A DNA stretch of 64,000 nt from Phyllostachys edulis (GCA_036346405.1 CM070554.1:42969558-43033557); one strand, 5' to 3'. Shown: positions 45,161 to 57,439, counted from the first letter of the stretch. The notes: generated from the sequence alone by a model not told the origin. Program-made: numbers and translations.

Positions 45161-47602
45161 ATGGATCAGGGTCGGGGAAGGGGAAGGTTTCCTCGCCACT
45201 TTGGTGGAGATGATCGAAACTGGAATGGAGGGAAGCGAAGTTTTCCTGAGGAGTGGATGGAGGAAGATGACATGTTGGTGGAAGACGATCTGAGGGAGAA
45301 ACTTCGCCAAGATCACAAGCAATAAAGAAGGAGTCATGAGAATCAACAAGGGAGTAAATCAGGTACGCAAGGGGGTGTTCCAGATTTGGATCGGTCTCAT
45401 TTCGATTCTTGTTTTGGGGGTTCAAGTAGAGATAATTTTAATCAAGGTATGGGTTGGCATAATGATTCACGTAAGGAGATTCCTGGCAGAGATGGGGGTG
45501 GTCTTCGGATGGATCATTCAGGAGGGGATTTCAGAGGAGGATCTGGTGGATGGGGTGGAAAACCTAGAGTGGATCCTAGAGATCCACAAGTAGGTGTTGT
45601 CAAAGGGGAAGAAATCAAGAAAGGATGGGGGCGACATTGGACCAAATACAGGGGTGCTTAGATCTAAAGATCGGGGCACGTGTTTTCATTGTTTACAGTC
45701 TGAGCATCATCAAGCCAGACCCACCAATATTCCGATGTGTTACAAGTGCAAAAAAACTGGGCATACGACTTTGGGTTGTCTTGAGGATAAGATTTTTAAA
45801 GGTCTGAAATTATGTGGTTTTGGAATTCCTGGACAAGGATTTTATAGCTTGCACCTGTCGGGTCTGTAGATATCTGAACAACAGGAGGTTGTTGGGGTGC
45901 TGCGCATTTTGGAAGGGGTTGCATCTGTTGAAAAGATTGAAGCTGAATTGAAGCACTTAATCCAAGCTAATTGGGATTGGAAAGTTAAGAAATTGTTGGA
46001 TTCTGAAATCGGGGTGATTTTTCCTTCAAAAGATATGCTGAATACTTGGTCCAAGGCTAGGAGTGTGGAATTAGCTTTGCATTCTATCAAGGCTAAGATT
46101 GATAAATCAAATCTGGACCCGGAAGCTTCTTCTATCGTTTCTGCTGCTTGGATCAAGGTGACAGGGATTCCTTCATATGCTAAAATAGTGGAAGCTATTA
46201 AAGAGATAGCTAGTACTGTGGGAGAACCTATAGAGGTGGATGAGATAAGCTTAATGCGAGCGGACCCTGTGAGGGTGAAAGTCCTCAGCAGAGATCCCTC
46301 TAATATCAATTGCTTTGTTGAGATCTTTATAAAGAATATGGGTTATGAAATCAAATTTGAGGCTGAAGGGGTGTTAACAGGAAGAAAGGTGGCCCGGTCT
46401 ATGATCACTTCCACAAGAGATGGTCATAGGAAAGAAGATGATGATGAGGAGGAGGAAGAGGAGTCAGATGGAAGTAATCGTAAAACGGAATGGGAAAAGA
46501 TGCATGAGAAGTTCGGGGGAGAGTCTCACCAATCATCTGTGCAGAAAAGTGGGGGTGGCAAAGATAAAAACAAAGGTAAACAACAGAGAGGAGCATATTC
46601 CATAGAAAATGAAGTTTGTGATGACTCAGAAGAGATCATGTCTCAAAGTCAAGTGTTGGCAGTTTTGCCTATCTCTTTTTGTCCTCCTGATGAACAGGTT
46701 GACATTAAGGGTCAGGAGAGTGAAACTAAGCATCTTTCACGAAAAGGAGAGGTGTCATCAGAACATGTTGAGGGAGATCCTAATATTCCTAAAGATGCAA
46801 TTGTGGTTCACTCTTCAGAAGGAGTTTCTTTGATTTCGTCTGCACTTTGGCCTTTCCTTTCTTATCCAGAATGTAAACAAAGTTCTGAGATGATTCATCA
46901 GCCAGTTATTCAAGAAGAGCTGGCAATTCATGAAATTCAGGAAAGCCAAAGGAGCTTGGTGCGAGGTTCTAAGTCTGATGATTTGGTTGACAAAGGGAGT
47001 GGAAAGGAGATCAGTGAGGAAGTAAGATCGCAGATTAACAGTGTTTCTAGAGGGAATGTATCTATAAGTGCTATCAGGGGTGACAATTCTAAGGCTGCAG
47101 AGTGGATTTCTTACAAGAAAAAAGGGAGAAAATCAATTTCAAAGATCCTGTGATGGCAACGAGGAAGAGCTCTAGGATTCAAGATCAAGGCATGCCTATT
47201 CAGAAGAAGGCTTCTTTATTGAAATCCATTCATAATCTGGATAACCAAGGTATGATTTCTAATAATTCTTTTACTATTTTGAATGATACTCCTATTTCTT
47301 ATCTCAAAGAGGTAGCGTTTGTCTGTGGTATTAAATTGGGTGATTAGGAGAAAGATGCTGCTATTGTGATAACAGCTATGCAGGCTCAGAAAAGATCAAG
47401 GGCAGCTATTACGAAAGCTGAGTTTGAAACACAAAATGCTGATGTGCAAAATAAGGGCAAATCTGGTGGGGGAATTTCAAGTGTGAAAGAAACTAACCTT
47501 AACAAAGTGGTATCCAGTACAAGGGGTAAAAATGACAACAGATGGGTTAATAGAGACAAAGATGGGGTGCTTATGGATTGTTCCTCTTCTAAATCAGTGT
47601 GA
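45161..47602 (+). pseudogene. LINE ORF1 (zinc knuckle, DUF4283-like)
   Basis: Starts at ATG 45161 (MDQGRGRGRFPRHFGG). A TAA at 45323, a frame change near 45660 and a TAG at 45867 interrupt it. A zinc knuckle pair appears at 45685-45780 (CFHCLQSEHH, then CYKCKKTGHTTLGC). An RNA-recognition-like region follows (WDWKVKKLLDSEIGVIFPS and AWIKVTGIPSYAKIVEAIKE), resembling the DUF4283 region of plant LINE ORF1. An acidic, Ser-rich tail runs to 47153. A further frame change near 47140 leads to ATRKSSRIQDQGMPI and, after TAG 47345, to the end at 47602. ORF1 proteins coat LINE RNA. The zinc knuckles precede the RNA-binding region here. Confidence 0.8.
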
Positions 47603-47605
47603 TCT

Positions 47606-50600
47606 ATGAGGATTCTCTTTTGGAATATAATAGGTTTGGGTAAACCTGCTAGGAGAAGACAGCTTAAAGAGTTGATCTTTAAAGAGAAATTCGAGGCTGT
47701 TGGGGTGCAAGAAACTTTTAAGCAAGATTTTACTGTCCATGAGTTGAAGGATTTAGCAGGGAATGCTGATTTTGTTTGGCACTGGGTACCTTTTCAAGGC
47801 CACTCTGGTGGTATGCTTCTTGAGGTGAGATCTAATTTGCTAGAGGTTGAAGGGAGAGACCAAGGAAGATTTTATGTGAGCACGACTGTGAGACATAGGA
47901 TGAATAATTTCAGATGGGAGCTGATTAATGTCTATGGCCCTGCTCAACATAAATGGACTCAGGAATTTCTGGGGGAGTTGTCTATGAAATGTGGTAATTC
48001 AGGGCTTCCTTTGGTTATGGGGGTGATTTTAATTTGATTAGGTAAGCTGATGATAAAAGTTCTGATCGAATTAATCAGTTATTGATTGATCAGTTTAATG
48101 ATTTCATTGCTATGAATAGGTTAATGGAGATTAAGAGGGGTGGTCCTAAATATGGTCCTAAATATACTTGGACGAATAAACAAAATTGTCCTATCATGGT
48201 GGAATTGGATCGAATTCTGGTTACTACAGATTGGGAAGCAAGGTTCCCCCTTTGTTCAGCTTGCGGCTTAATTAGAGTGGGCTCAGATCACAAGCCAATT
48301 GTGTTGAATTTTGGGGATAAGGAGAGGAGAGTTCACAAGAGATTTCATTTTGAGAAAAGCTGGCTTGACCAGGATAACTTTAGAGAGCTGATCTGTAGCA
48401 GATGGGGTGAGTTTAGCAATAAATGGCCTGTTCAGGCCTATTCCTTGGACAAGTAGACTAGAACATTAGCTTTGCTGAGAAAATTCCTTAGAGGTTGGGG
48501 TGCTAATACTAATGGGTACATTAACAGAAGGAAGAAAGATCCGCTTTAGTATATTAAACAGCTGGATGCGATGGAGGAGCAGTGTGGGTTGAGCACAGAA
48601 CAGTGGATTGATAGATATATAGCTGAGAATAATTTGGAAGATATTTATGATTTTGAAGAAAGGCACTGGCAGCAGAGAGGAAATGAGAAATGGATAATTC
48701 AAGGGGACTCTAATACTAGGTCTTTTCATAGCTGTGCAAATGGTAGGAGAAGGAAAAATCTTATCCTTAGCTTGGATAATGATGGGGTTTGTTTAACTGA
48801 TGAGAGTGATATTAAGGATCACATCTACAATTTTTATAAAAGTTTGTTTGGGTTTGAAGCTGATAAGAATATTTCCTTGGTAGATACCTTCTGGTTGGGG
48901 AAAAGACAAGTGACAGATGTGGATAATTTGAGCTTGACTAGAATGTTCACTGAGAAAGAGGTTTGGGAGGTTATTAAAGAACTCGTAGCTGATTTAGCTC
49001 TAGGACTTGATGGTTTTCTATCTGCTTTTTATAAAGCTTTCTGGGGGGTGTTTAAAGATGTCTTTATGGAAATGGTTCAATATTTTTTTATGAAGGTAGA
49101 CTTGATCTAAAAAGACTGAATTATGGGGTGATTACTTTGATACCTAAAATCAAGTCTGCTAATTCTGTTAAGCAGTTTAGGCCTATTTGTTTGCTTAATG
49201 TCAGCTTCAAGATTATTTCTAAATTGTTGGCTGTCAGACTAGGTGATATAGCTAATTCTGTTATTAGTGACAGCAAAACTGCTTTCATTAAGGGGGAGAA
49301 ATATTCTGGATGGGGTGCTTTCTCTGCATGAGATTCTTCATGAGATGAGAATTTCCAAGAAGAGGGGGGTTTTATGAAACTAGACTTTGAAAAGGCTTAT
49401 GACAAGGTTCATTGGAGCTTCTTAGAAAATGTCATGAGAGGTAAAGGTTTTTCTGATTTGTGGATCAAATGGGTGATGAGCTCTGTTGAAGGAGGAAAAG
49501 TGAGCATTAATGTTAATGGGGAGGTTGGACCCTATTTTGCTACTCACAGAGGTCTTAGGCAATGGGACCCTCTTTCTCCATTGCTCTTCAATTTGGCAGT
49601 GGATGCTTAGCAGCCTTGATTGAAAATGCCCAAGATTCTAGGCTGATTAAAGGATTAGTGTCACATTTGATACCAAGGGGTGTCCCTCTCCTTCAATACG
49701 CTGATGACACTATTCTTATGATTGAATGTGAGGAGGGTTATATTCTTCATCTCAAATTTCTGCTCTATTGCTTTGAATGGTTATCGGGACTGGAGATTAA
49801 TTACCATAAGAGCGAGGTTTATGTGCTGGGGGTGGATAAGGAGGAGGCTATTAGAGTGTTTCACATGCTTAACTACAAGTTGGGGCATTTACCTCTGACT
49901 TATCTGGGGATTGAGATTGGTGATAGAAAAATTAACAAGAAAGCAGGGGAAAAGGTTCTTAGCAAAATGAATAATAGATTGGATACCTGGAGGAACAACC
50001 TTCTTTCTATAGAGGAAGATTGATTCTAGTGAATAACTGCCTTAGTAGTCTCCCTATGTATACTATGGGGTTTTACAGATTGAGTGAGGAGATTCACAGT
50101 AAGATGGACTCCATTCGTGCTAGATTCTTTTGGAGAGGGGCGAGTGATAATTTCAAATATCATATGGTGAAATGGAAAGCGGTGTGTAGACCAAAAGATT
50201 ATGGTGGTTTAGGGGTTTTGGAGACCAGAATGATGAATGATTGCCTTTTAAGTAAGTGGTTCTGGAAAATATCTTTGGCCAAAGATGAAATTTGGTATAG
50301 ACTCCTTAAAGCTAAATATTTTCCAAGAGGAGATTGTAGAGATAGTAGGGTTGTAAAAGGGTCTCAATTTTGGAAGGCTCTTCAGAAGGTGAAGCATTTG
50401 TTTCAAAGGGGTGCTATTCATAGAGTTGGGGATGGGGCAAGTACGTTTTTCTGGACAGATGTTTGGGTCGACAACTGCCCTCTCAAAATTAGCTATGATA
50501 ATTTGTTTAATATTTGTTCTAACCCTTCTATTAGTGTGGTTGATTGCTTGGTCGACAATGAATGGAAAATTGACTTCATTAGACAATTTGGTCAGACTAA

Positions 50601-51278
50601 GGCAGACTCCTGGATTTTGTTGAAGAATGCTATGAAGGAAGTGGGTTTGAATAGCGATCCTGACAAGGTGATATGGGGTTTGGAGAAATCAGGTCGGTTC
50701 TCAGTCAAGTCTCTTTATCGACATATGACTTTTGGTGGGAGGATTGTTGGCAGCATTCAAAAGCTTTGGAAAAGTAAACTCCCTTTGAAGGTGAAAATTT
50801 TTATGTGGTTACTATATCAAGACAGATTGCAAACGACAGTTAATCTGAAGTTGAGAATGTGGAAAGGCAACAAAAATTGTATTCTTTGTGGGGTGAGGGA
50901 GGATTCAGATCATATTTTCTTTACTTGTGTCTTAGCTACTTTTGCTTGGACCTATGTTAAGGGGTGCTTAAACTGGGAAATTATTCCGATCTCTTTAGAT
51001 GACTTCCATCACTTCTGGTTATATGGTAGGGGTGCTAACAGCTACCAAATTACGTTTTTCAGTTTGTAGCTTTGGTGTGGACACTCTGGAAAGTCCGAAA
51101 CAAAATGGCTATTGAGAAGACTTTTCCTAAGCAGCCGATCGCAGTCATTTTCAAATCGTTATCTTTTTTGCGGAGGTGGAGAGTTCTGCTCAAGGAGAAG
51201 GATCGTCAGGAGCTTGATGCTGTGATTAAGCTGGTCGAAGACTGGTTGAAGACTTTTGATGCGGTTCTTGTAGACTAA
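47606..51278 (+). pseudogene. LINE ORF2: endonuclease, reverse transcriptase, zf-RVT
   Basis: ATG 47606 is three bases after the ORF1 stop. The AP-like endonuclease starts MRILFWNIIGLGKPARR with the catalytic Glu in VQETFK (about 47705). The GGDFNLI motif at 48020-48037 is split by a frame change. Reverse transcriptase is clear: GVITLIPKIKSA and QFRPICLLNVSFKIISKLLA (49120-49225), KLDFEKAYDKVHW (49376-49414), GLRQWDPLSPLLFNL (usual Gly is Trp) and LLQYADDTI (49690-49716). A zf-RVT region follows (CILCGVREDSDHIFFTC at 50878-50928). Stops at 48454, 48547, 49108 and elsewhere inactivate it. The enzyme would nick target DNA and copy the RNA in place. Confidence 0.88.
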
Positions 51279-51500
51279 GTCAGTTTTTTGCTTCTAGTTT
51301 CTAGATGGCCATATCTGGGCTGTTTATTTCAAGCTGGTTTAGTCAGCTTAGTGGTCTCTGTTATTGGATAGTGTAGTCTTTTCTTATATGGTTGCTGGTG
51401 TCCCTAGCCTGATGTTATTTGGTTTCCCTGTAAACTTTTGGTATTAGCTTTATAAAAGCTGGGATTTTCTCCCGTTTCCAAAAAAAAAGTTGTGAGAACC

Positions 51501-51761
51501 CGGGGTATTTAACTTGTAATACTTAACCATCCACTTGATCCTAGTATTAAAAATTAAATATCCCGCTATCAGTGTATTATGTACCTCCTAGGAGCGGTAT
51601 ACACACACCTCACAAAATTTTAAGGCATCAATTCCATATACAAGATAATACAATATTGATCACGACATAGTTACAACATCACAAAAGATATACAGATAAT
51701 AGAGTTATTACAAAAGGGGCTGACCGACCTAATGACAAAGTAAATAACTAAAGTAGCAGCG
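51501..51761. other. Unassigned stretch after the LINE
   Basis: Together with 53352-53424, from which it is separated by the solo LTR, this forms about 330 bp of unassigned DNA. It begins near TGTGAGAACCCGGGG, which resembles an LTR start, but no matching end or TSD could be found. Confidence 0.35.
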
Positions 51762-51766
51762 GAAAC

Positions 51767-53346
51767 TGTTGGAAATATGCCCTAGAGGCAATCATAGAGA
51801 TGATTATATTTCATTATGTTCACAATATTTGATAATATGTTATCTTGTTCCTTGAATAAATCATCAGTTATGAAGATTAACGAGTATGTGACTTGTTGGT
51901 GAAACTCTTTTTAACTTATGATGATGTCGTTCTAAAAGTATCCCTAGTCGAAAGTCACTGGTCGGAACACTAGTGACTCTATGACCAGCACATGTATTGA
52001 TTGATGACCATGTTTCACCGGTCATGAATATAGGGATATCGAATCGATAATGTGGACATATGTTAGAGAACATGGTGTTGGATAAGACCCACCTTGAGAC
52101 ACTATTGAGATTGTTATGATTCTATGTGTCGTTAGTTGGTCTCAAGCAATAATGATGTATAAATCCTTAGACCTGAGATCAACATGGTTTCCTACATGTG
52201 TAATAGCACTCTTAGGGGTTGCCAAACGCTACTCAGAATCGGGTAGTTATAAAGGTAGCTTTGGGTATGCTATGAAACATGCAGAGGGATGTGATCGGTC
52301 GGATATGGATTTGCCCTCCTAACATAACAGAGAGATATCTCTCGCCCTCAAGTGGTCGGATAAAGAAAGTGCATGGCTATACATCGGTGGTCAAGAGTTC
52401 GACCACATAAGGTTATCCGATACTCGATCGAGAAAGCATTGAACAGTCCATGGATGACACAACATCTCACCTGGAGTTCAACTAGATATCGTGAGGCAAA
52501 GGGAGAATACATGAGTAGGTCGCTTAGTTCGACCAGCTACGAACTGGTCGTATGGAGATACAAGCAAGTCGTAGACTGGTCGAACGTAATCACAGAGTGG
52601 TCGAAACCAAGTCGTAAGGAGTTACGAGTTGGTCGTGATCAAATACGAACTGGTCGTATAGAGATAGGACCTAGTCGTAAGTGATGAGGACCTCGTCAAG
52701 ATCATATTGCATTAAGGTTCGTCCGATATAATTTGTGTGTATTCGGAATCGTTATGTCCTGCTAGGAACCGCTATTTACTCGTGGGTCGGAAAGGGTTTC
52801 GAGTCACAACCGAACTACACATGAACCTAACGGGTCACACACTTAACGGGTTGGAACAAACCAGTACGGATACGATTCGTAAAGCGTGTTTGGATAGGAT
52901 CCGTCACGGGCACTATATAAGGAGATACATGAGGCTGTTGGGAAGGACAAAGTGGATGTGAGTTGCCCTACCGAAACCCTAGCCACCATCTTCTTGAGAG
53001 CCTCCCCGTGCGATTTGGTGCTAGCACACCGGCGTACGGTTGTTCCTTCCCGGGACGTGTGGATACCATAGAGGCGCTTCTACGTTGTTGCGCTTAAGGA
53101 CGATCCGCGATCTTCGCAAGGAACTACAGAGGTGTTGGAGGAGACGATCAACTCACGAGGACGCTGGACGATCGACTACGACCACTACATCAACGCGCTC
53201 TTCGTCAGACCAGGCTGCTCTGACGCTTCTTCCGCTGCTCTGCGCGTCTAGTGGTAACGATCTGTGATTATCTACTTGCTTGGCTTCCTGGTTTGTGTGG
53301 TAGAAATTTTGTTTATAGCTATTGTAGCCTACCCCGTATCCCTTCA
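51767..53346 (+). mobile_element. Copia-type (Angela-like) solo LTR, second copy
   Basis: Starts TGTTGGAAATATGCCC and ends TATCCCTTCA, with TSD GAAAC at 51762-51766 and 53347-53351. It aligns along its length with the solo LTR at 20741-22377 (GGTCGTA motifs, TATATAAGG near 52915), at 1,580 bp versus 1,637 bp with small indels. No internal domain is attached. Confidence 0.93.
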
Positions 53347-54020
53347 GAAACAAAAGCCATAAGATGGCGATAAACAAAAACAAACCGGTTTGCCCTTACC
53401 CACAAGGCAACTGACCGGACTGCCAAGAAGAGTGCAAAACCAGCTAGTTAGCTGTCTTGTCTCAAAGAGAAAAGCGGGCAATAATTCGTGTGGCCCCTCT
53501 CTCTCTCTAGGAGATTTTTGGTGGCTCCCAATGTCTGGATCATCACACAATGCCATTGTTATGCTCATGATTTCACATGGATTGCACCAATTGATCAACG
53601 TAACCTCTTGTTTTGATTGTGCGTCGAAATTGATGAGCTGTGTTCCCCTCATTTTCTCCAACATGTCAACACATAACTGATTGGCTGTGTTATTTTAGGG
53701 AAAAGCTAAAAAATGCTATAGTGTTTCTTTCAGAACCAATGGGATAGCAATCTGTCATCCAGTGTTCTTCTCCCGGTCGCTTTGCACCTTTAGATCTTTA
53801 TCCACTTGAGCGATCCTTCCACTCATTTTTCTCTTAGGCTCCCTCACTCTCCATCTGCATGCTCTCTTCCATCCCAATCCCCTCACCACGAAGGCCATCC
53901 TGTGTGAATCTCCTGATGAGCCCACCTTGAGGGCATGGTAGGGCACAAGGATGGCTGCCATGGGCATGCGAGGTGCGTTCCACGCACGCAAAACCGAGGA
54001 CGAGGGCAATCGCGCGGAGG

Positions 54021-54166
54021 AGTGACTACACGTCGGAGGACTACGGCCGCGGTGGGTACCACACCATCCGCGTCGGCGACTCCTTCAAGCAAGGCGCCAC
54101 GTCAGTCAAATCCAAGCTCACTGGGGCATTTCTCCACCGCCTAGCTCGCTTAGGACACCGCCCTCC
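54021..54166 (+). pseudogene. Captured exon fragment of an SR-protein kinase (SRPK) gene
   Basis: The frame from 54021 reads SDYTSEDYGRGGYHTIRVGD, followed by SFKQGATSVKSKL. This matches the start of the kinase domain of plant SRPKs, where the conserved tract runs GGYHxVRxGD and then xKLGWGHFSTVWLAWD. After SKL a base is lost: the continuation LGHFSTA is found in another frame at about 54117-54140. The exon ends at 54166, directly before GTATGT, a good splice donor, so an exon-intron edge was captured. No catalytic-loop or ATP-lysine region follows. SRPKs phosphorylate splicing factors; this remnant cannot. The host donor gene should be elsewhere in the genome. Confidence 0.8.
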
Positions 54167-54489
54167 GTATGTGCTAACCCCTTTGTCTCAATTTTTCTTG
54201 TTGAATTACGCCTTACTTCTTAGATTCATGTAATATGTAAGGAAGATCGATCCGATACGCTTTTATCTAGTGTCTCGCGGCACTTTGCATGTGCCCACCA
54301 CTTGCTCGCCTTTTGCCTTGGAGCATAGCAGAATGGCCAAATTCATTGTTAATAAGTAGTAATTTTTCTATTCACAATCCCATCATCCTACACCTAAATA
54401 GTAAAAAAATATCTATTGTCTAGAGATTCAGTCGCCTGGCCCACCGCTTCTTAATTTATTGGTTCTATGTGCAGATATATTGGTTCTCA

Positions 54490-56560
54490 TGGAGTATTCT
54501 TGTTTCATTTGAAACTATATGAAACTTGATGAAATACGATGATACTTCATGAGACATGGGATAGAATACAGTGACGCTCCATGAGACTTGGGATGTAATT
54601 TTATGAAACACTTAAAAAATTAGCATGAATCTGAATGAAACTTGATGAAATACGATGATACTCCATGAGACTTGATGAAACACCATAAAACTCCATAAAA
54701 CTTAGGATGAAACACAATGAAACTCCAAGAAACTTGGGATGAAACAATGGTACTTTGGAATGAAACTATATGAAACTTGATGAAACACAATGATACTCCA
54801 TGGGACTTGATCAAACACGATGAAAACTCTATGAGACTTGGGATGAAACAATGGTACTTTGGGATAAAACATATGAAACTTGATGAAACACGATGATACT
54901 CCATGAGACTTGATGAAACACGATGAAAACTCCTTGAAACACGATGATATCAACATTGAAAATTCATCAAACACTTAAAAAATTAGCATAAATCTGAGTG
55001 AAACATGATGAAACTCCATGAGACTTGATGAAACATGATGAAACTCCATGAAACTTGTGATGAAACAATGGTATTTTGTGATGAAACTGCATGAGACTTG
55101 ATGAAACACGATGAAACTCCTTGAGACTTGGGATGAAACACGATGAGACTCCCTAAGACTTGGGATGAAACTTCATGAAACTCATATGAAAAATACATGT
55201 GTATTAGTTGAAACTTGATGAAATGCGATGTTACTAATGAAAAACTTTATGAAACTTCATGATACTTGCCTCATATGAAAACATATGAACCTTGATGAAG
55301 CACGATGAAACTCGATGAGACTTGATGAAACACGATGATACTCCATGAGACTTGATGAAACACGATGAAACTCCATGAGACCTGGGATGAAACAATGGTA
55401 CTTTGGGATAAAACTATATGAAACTTGATGAAACACAATGAAACTCGATGAGACTTGGGATGAAATTTCATGAAACATTTCAAAAATTAGCATGAATCTG
55501 AGTGAAACTTGATGAAACACGGTGACACTCCATGACACTTGGGATAAAACACAATGAAACTCTAAGAAACTTGGGATGAAACAATCGTACTTTGGGATAA
55601 AACTATATGAAACTTGATGAAACACGATGATAATTCATGGGACTTGATGAAACACAATGAAAAATCCATGAGACTTGGGATGAAACAATGGTACTTTGGG
55701 ATGAAACATATGAAACTTGATGAAACACGATGATACTCCATGAAACTTGATAAAACACGATGAAAACTCCTTGAAACATGATGATATCAACATTGAAAAT
55801 TCATCAAACACTTAAAAAATTAGCATAAATCTGAGTGAAACATGATGAAACTCCATGAGACTTGATGAAATATGATGAAACTCTATGAGACTTGGGATGA
55901 AATAATGGTATTTTTGTGATGAAACTCTATGAGACTTGATGAAACACGATGAAACTCCTTGAGACTTGGGATGAAGCACGATGAGACTCCCTAAGACTTG
56001 GGATAAACTTCATGAAACTCATATGAAAAACACATGTGTATTAGTTGAAATTTGATGAAATGCGATGTTACTGATGAAAAGCTTTATGAAACTTCATGAT
56101 ACTTGCCTCATATGAAAACATATGAAACTTGATGAAACACGATGAAAATCGATGAGACTTGATGAAACACATTGAAACTCCAAGGACTTGGGATGAAACA
56201 ATGGTACTTTGGGATGACACTATATGAAACTTGATGAAGCACGATGAAACTCGATGAGACTTGATGAAACACGATGAAACTCGATGAGACTTGGGATGAA
56301 ACTTCATGAAACACTCAAAAATTAGCATGAATCTGAGTGAAACTTGATGAAACACGGTGACACTCCATGACACCTGACGAAACACAATGAAACTCCATGA
56401 AACTTGGGATGAAACACGATGAAACTCTAAGAAACTTGGGATGAAACTATGGTACTTTGGGATGAAACTATATGAAACTTGATGAAACACGATGATACTC
56501 TATGAGACTTGATGAAACTCCATGAGACTTGGGATGAAACTTAATAAAACTACATCTCTG
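54490..56560. repeat. GAAACTTGATGAAACACGAT-type repeat array with 837-bp higher-order period
   Basis: Hundreds of bases are built from short variants of TGAAACTTGATGAAACACGA, CTCCATGAGACTTGGG and ACAATGGTACTTTGGGATGA. On a larger scale a whole section repeats: CAACATTGAAAATTCATC at 54951 and 55788, and GTATTAGTTGAAA at 55201 and 56038, both exactly 837 bases apart. All minus-strand frames rich in SFIVFHQVS-like peptides are by-products of the repeat. The array lies within the Mutator-like element. Confidence 0.9.
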
Positions 56561-57439
56561 CCAGCCAGCCACAAGGCTGTCACACCACTTCATGAGACTT
56601 GGGATGAACAAGTTTTGGGAAGTTCAACAAGTTTCAACAAGGTTTCACGGGCTTCAGCAAGTTTCACAAAAAGAACAGACAAGTATCAATGAAGTTTTTT
56701 TTTAAAAAAATCAAAACGGCGGTCGGCGGCAGCCTAGTCCATGCCCGGTAGGCCGTCGACGATGTTGGGCCAAGCAATAGCATTGCTGTTGAGGAAGAGT
56801 ACCGCCGCTACCATGGTTTTTGTATGCATGTACGTACGTAGCGTGGTGGCAGCTAGCTATCTAGCAGACCTATCCCGTTCGTCCAATTGCATTTGATCTC
56901 ACGGTTGGGACCTATCCCGTTGGTTGCGATATGGATGGTATAGCGGTAGGTAGCCGCCTCCGTTATTTTAATGTTATAAATTCTAAAATGCCCAATCATC
57001 CTAAATTATAATTATTTTTGAAATGGAGTCATCCCAAAATTGATTAGCTATGTTATTTTAATGTTATAAATGTACTCCTCCGCTTTTTTTACAAGGCATA
57101 TAAAATGTATTCATCTTGTTGGATAAATACAATTAAGGTGCACATTTGAACTTGTTGATTTATTTCTTATTTGCCCTCGTTCATCTTATCTTCTCTCTCC
57201 TGCATTTACATGGAAGACTCTCACGAACTATTATTTCTCCTATTTTCAAGATATTTAAGTAGGGAAGCATGATCATTTCCTCCTCTTTCTCTTGATTTTA
57301 CTATTTTATTAAGAGAAAGTCTAGAAAACGGTATACCGTCGGATTAGGAACTGACGGGATACCCTTGTTTTTAGATACTTCACTCGTTGCTTTCTCCATC
57401 CGTTTCGACGCTTCATCCAATGTTGTGGAAAACACCTAT

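Larger units (their letters stand above)
44758..51488 (+). mobile_element. LINE (L1-type, non-LTR retrotransposon)
   Basis: Carries ORF1 with a zinc knuckle and RNA-binding domain, and ORF2 with endonuclease, reverse transcriptase and a zf-RVT region, and ends in nine A (51480-51488). The 5' end is placed where the match between the two duplicated segments stops (44757). GTTGTGGAAAAC at 44740-44751 and GTTGTGAGAACC at 51489-51500 may be a decayed target duplication (9 of 12 bases match). At about 6.7 kb it is near full length, but both ORFs carry several stops and frameshifts. Confidence 0.88.
53698..56961. mobile_element. Non-autonomous Mutator-like element (Pack-MULE)
   Basis: The perfect 9-bp TSD GTTATTTTA flanks it (53689-53697 and 56962-56970) and occurs once in the empty paralogous site at 44282-44290. 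The ends, GGGAAAAGCTAAAAAATGCT and in reverse complement GGAGGCGGCTACCTACCGCT, align without gaps for about 50 bases, ending in the shared AACCAAYGGGATAG. They are clearly diverged TIRs. No transposase is encoded. The cargo is an SRPK kinase exon fragment near the left end and a long GAAACT-type repeat array. The simple duplication ACCTATCCCGTT near 56866 and 56911 lies in the right TIR zone. Confidence 0.92.
53425..57439. repeat. Duplicated segment, copy 2, interrupted by a Mutator-like element
   Basis: Parts 53425-53697 and 56962-57439 together correspond to 44022-44757. Copy 1 shows the undisturbed join across the insertion site, proving that the 3.26 kb in between was inserted here. Direct orientation with about 8.7 kb between the copies suggests an old tandem or segmental duplication, or two copies of an unnamed repeat. 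Confidence 0.88.

Noticed and set aside
51490..53424. A further LTR starting TGTGAGAACC around the copia solo LTR
   Set aside because: The start is suggestive, but no end with CA and no TSD could be matched, so it is left unassigned.
54600..56490. Long minus-strand frames rich in FHQVSWSFIVFHQVS-like peptides
   Set aside because: They are generated by the tandem repeat, recur with every unit, and have no start or splice context.
44022..57439. Direct 0.74-kb repeats as LTRs of one element enclosing the LINE
   Set aside because: No primer site or polypurine tract adjoins them, the similarity extends past possible TG/CA borders, and the interior is a LINE plus a solo LTR rather than gag-pol.
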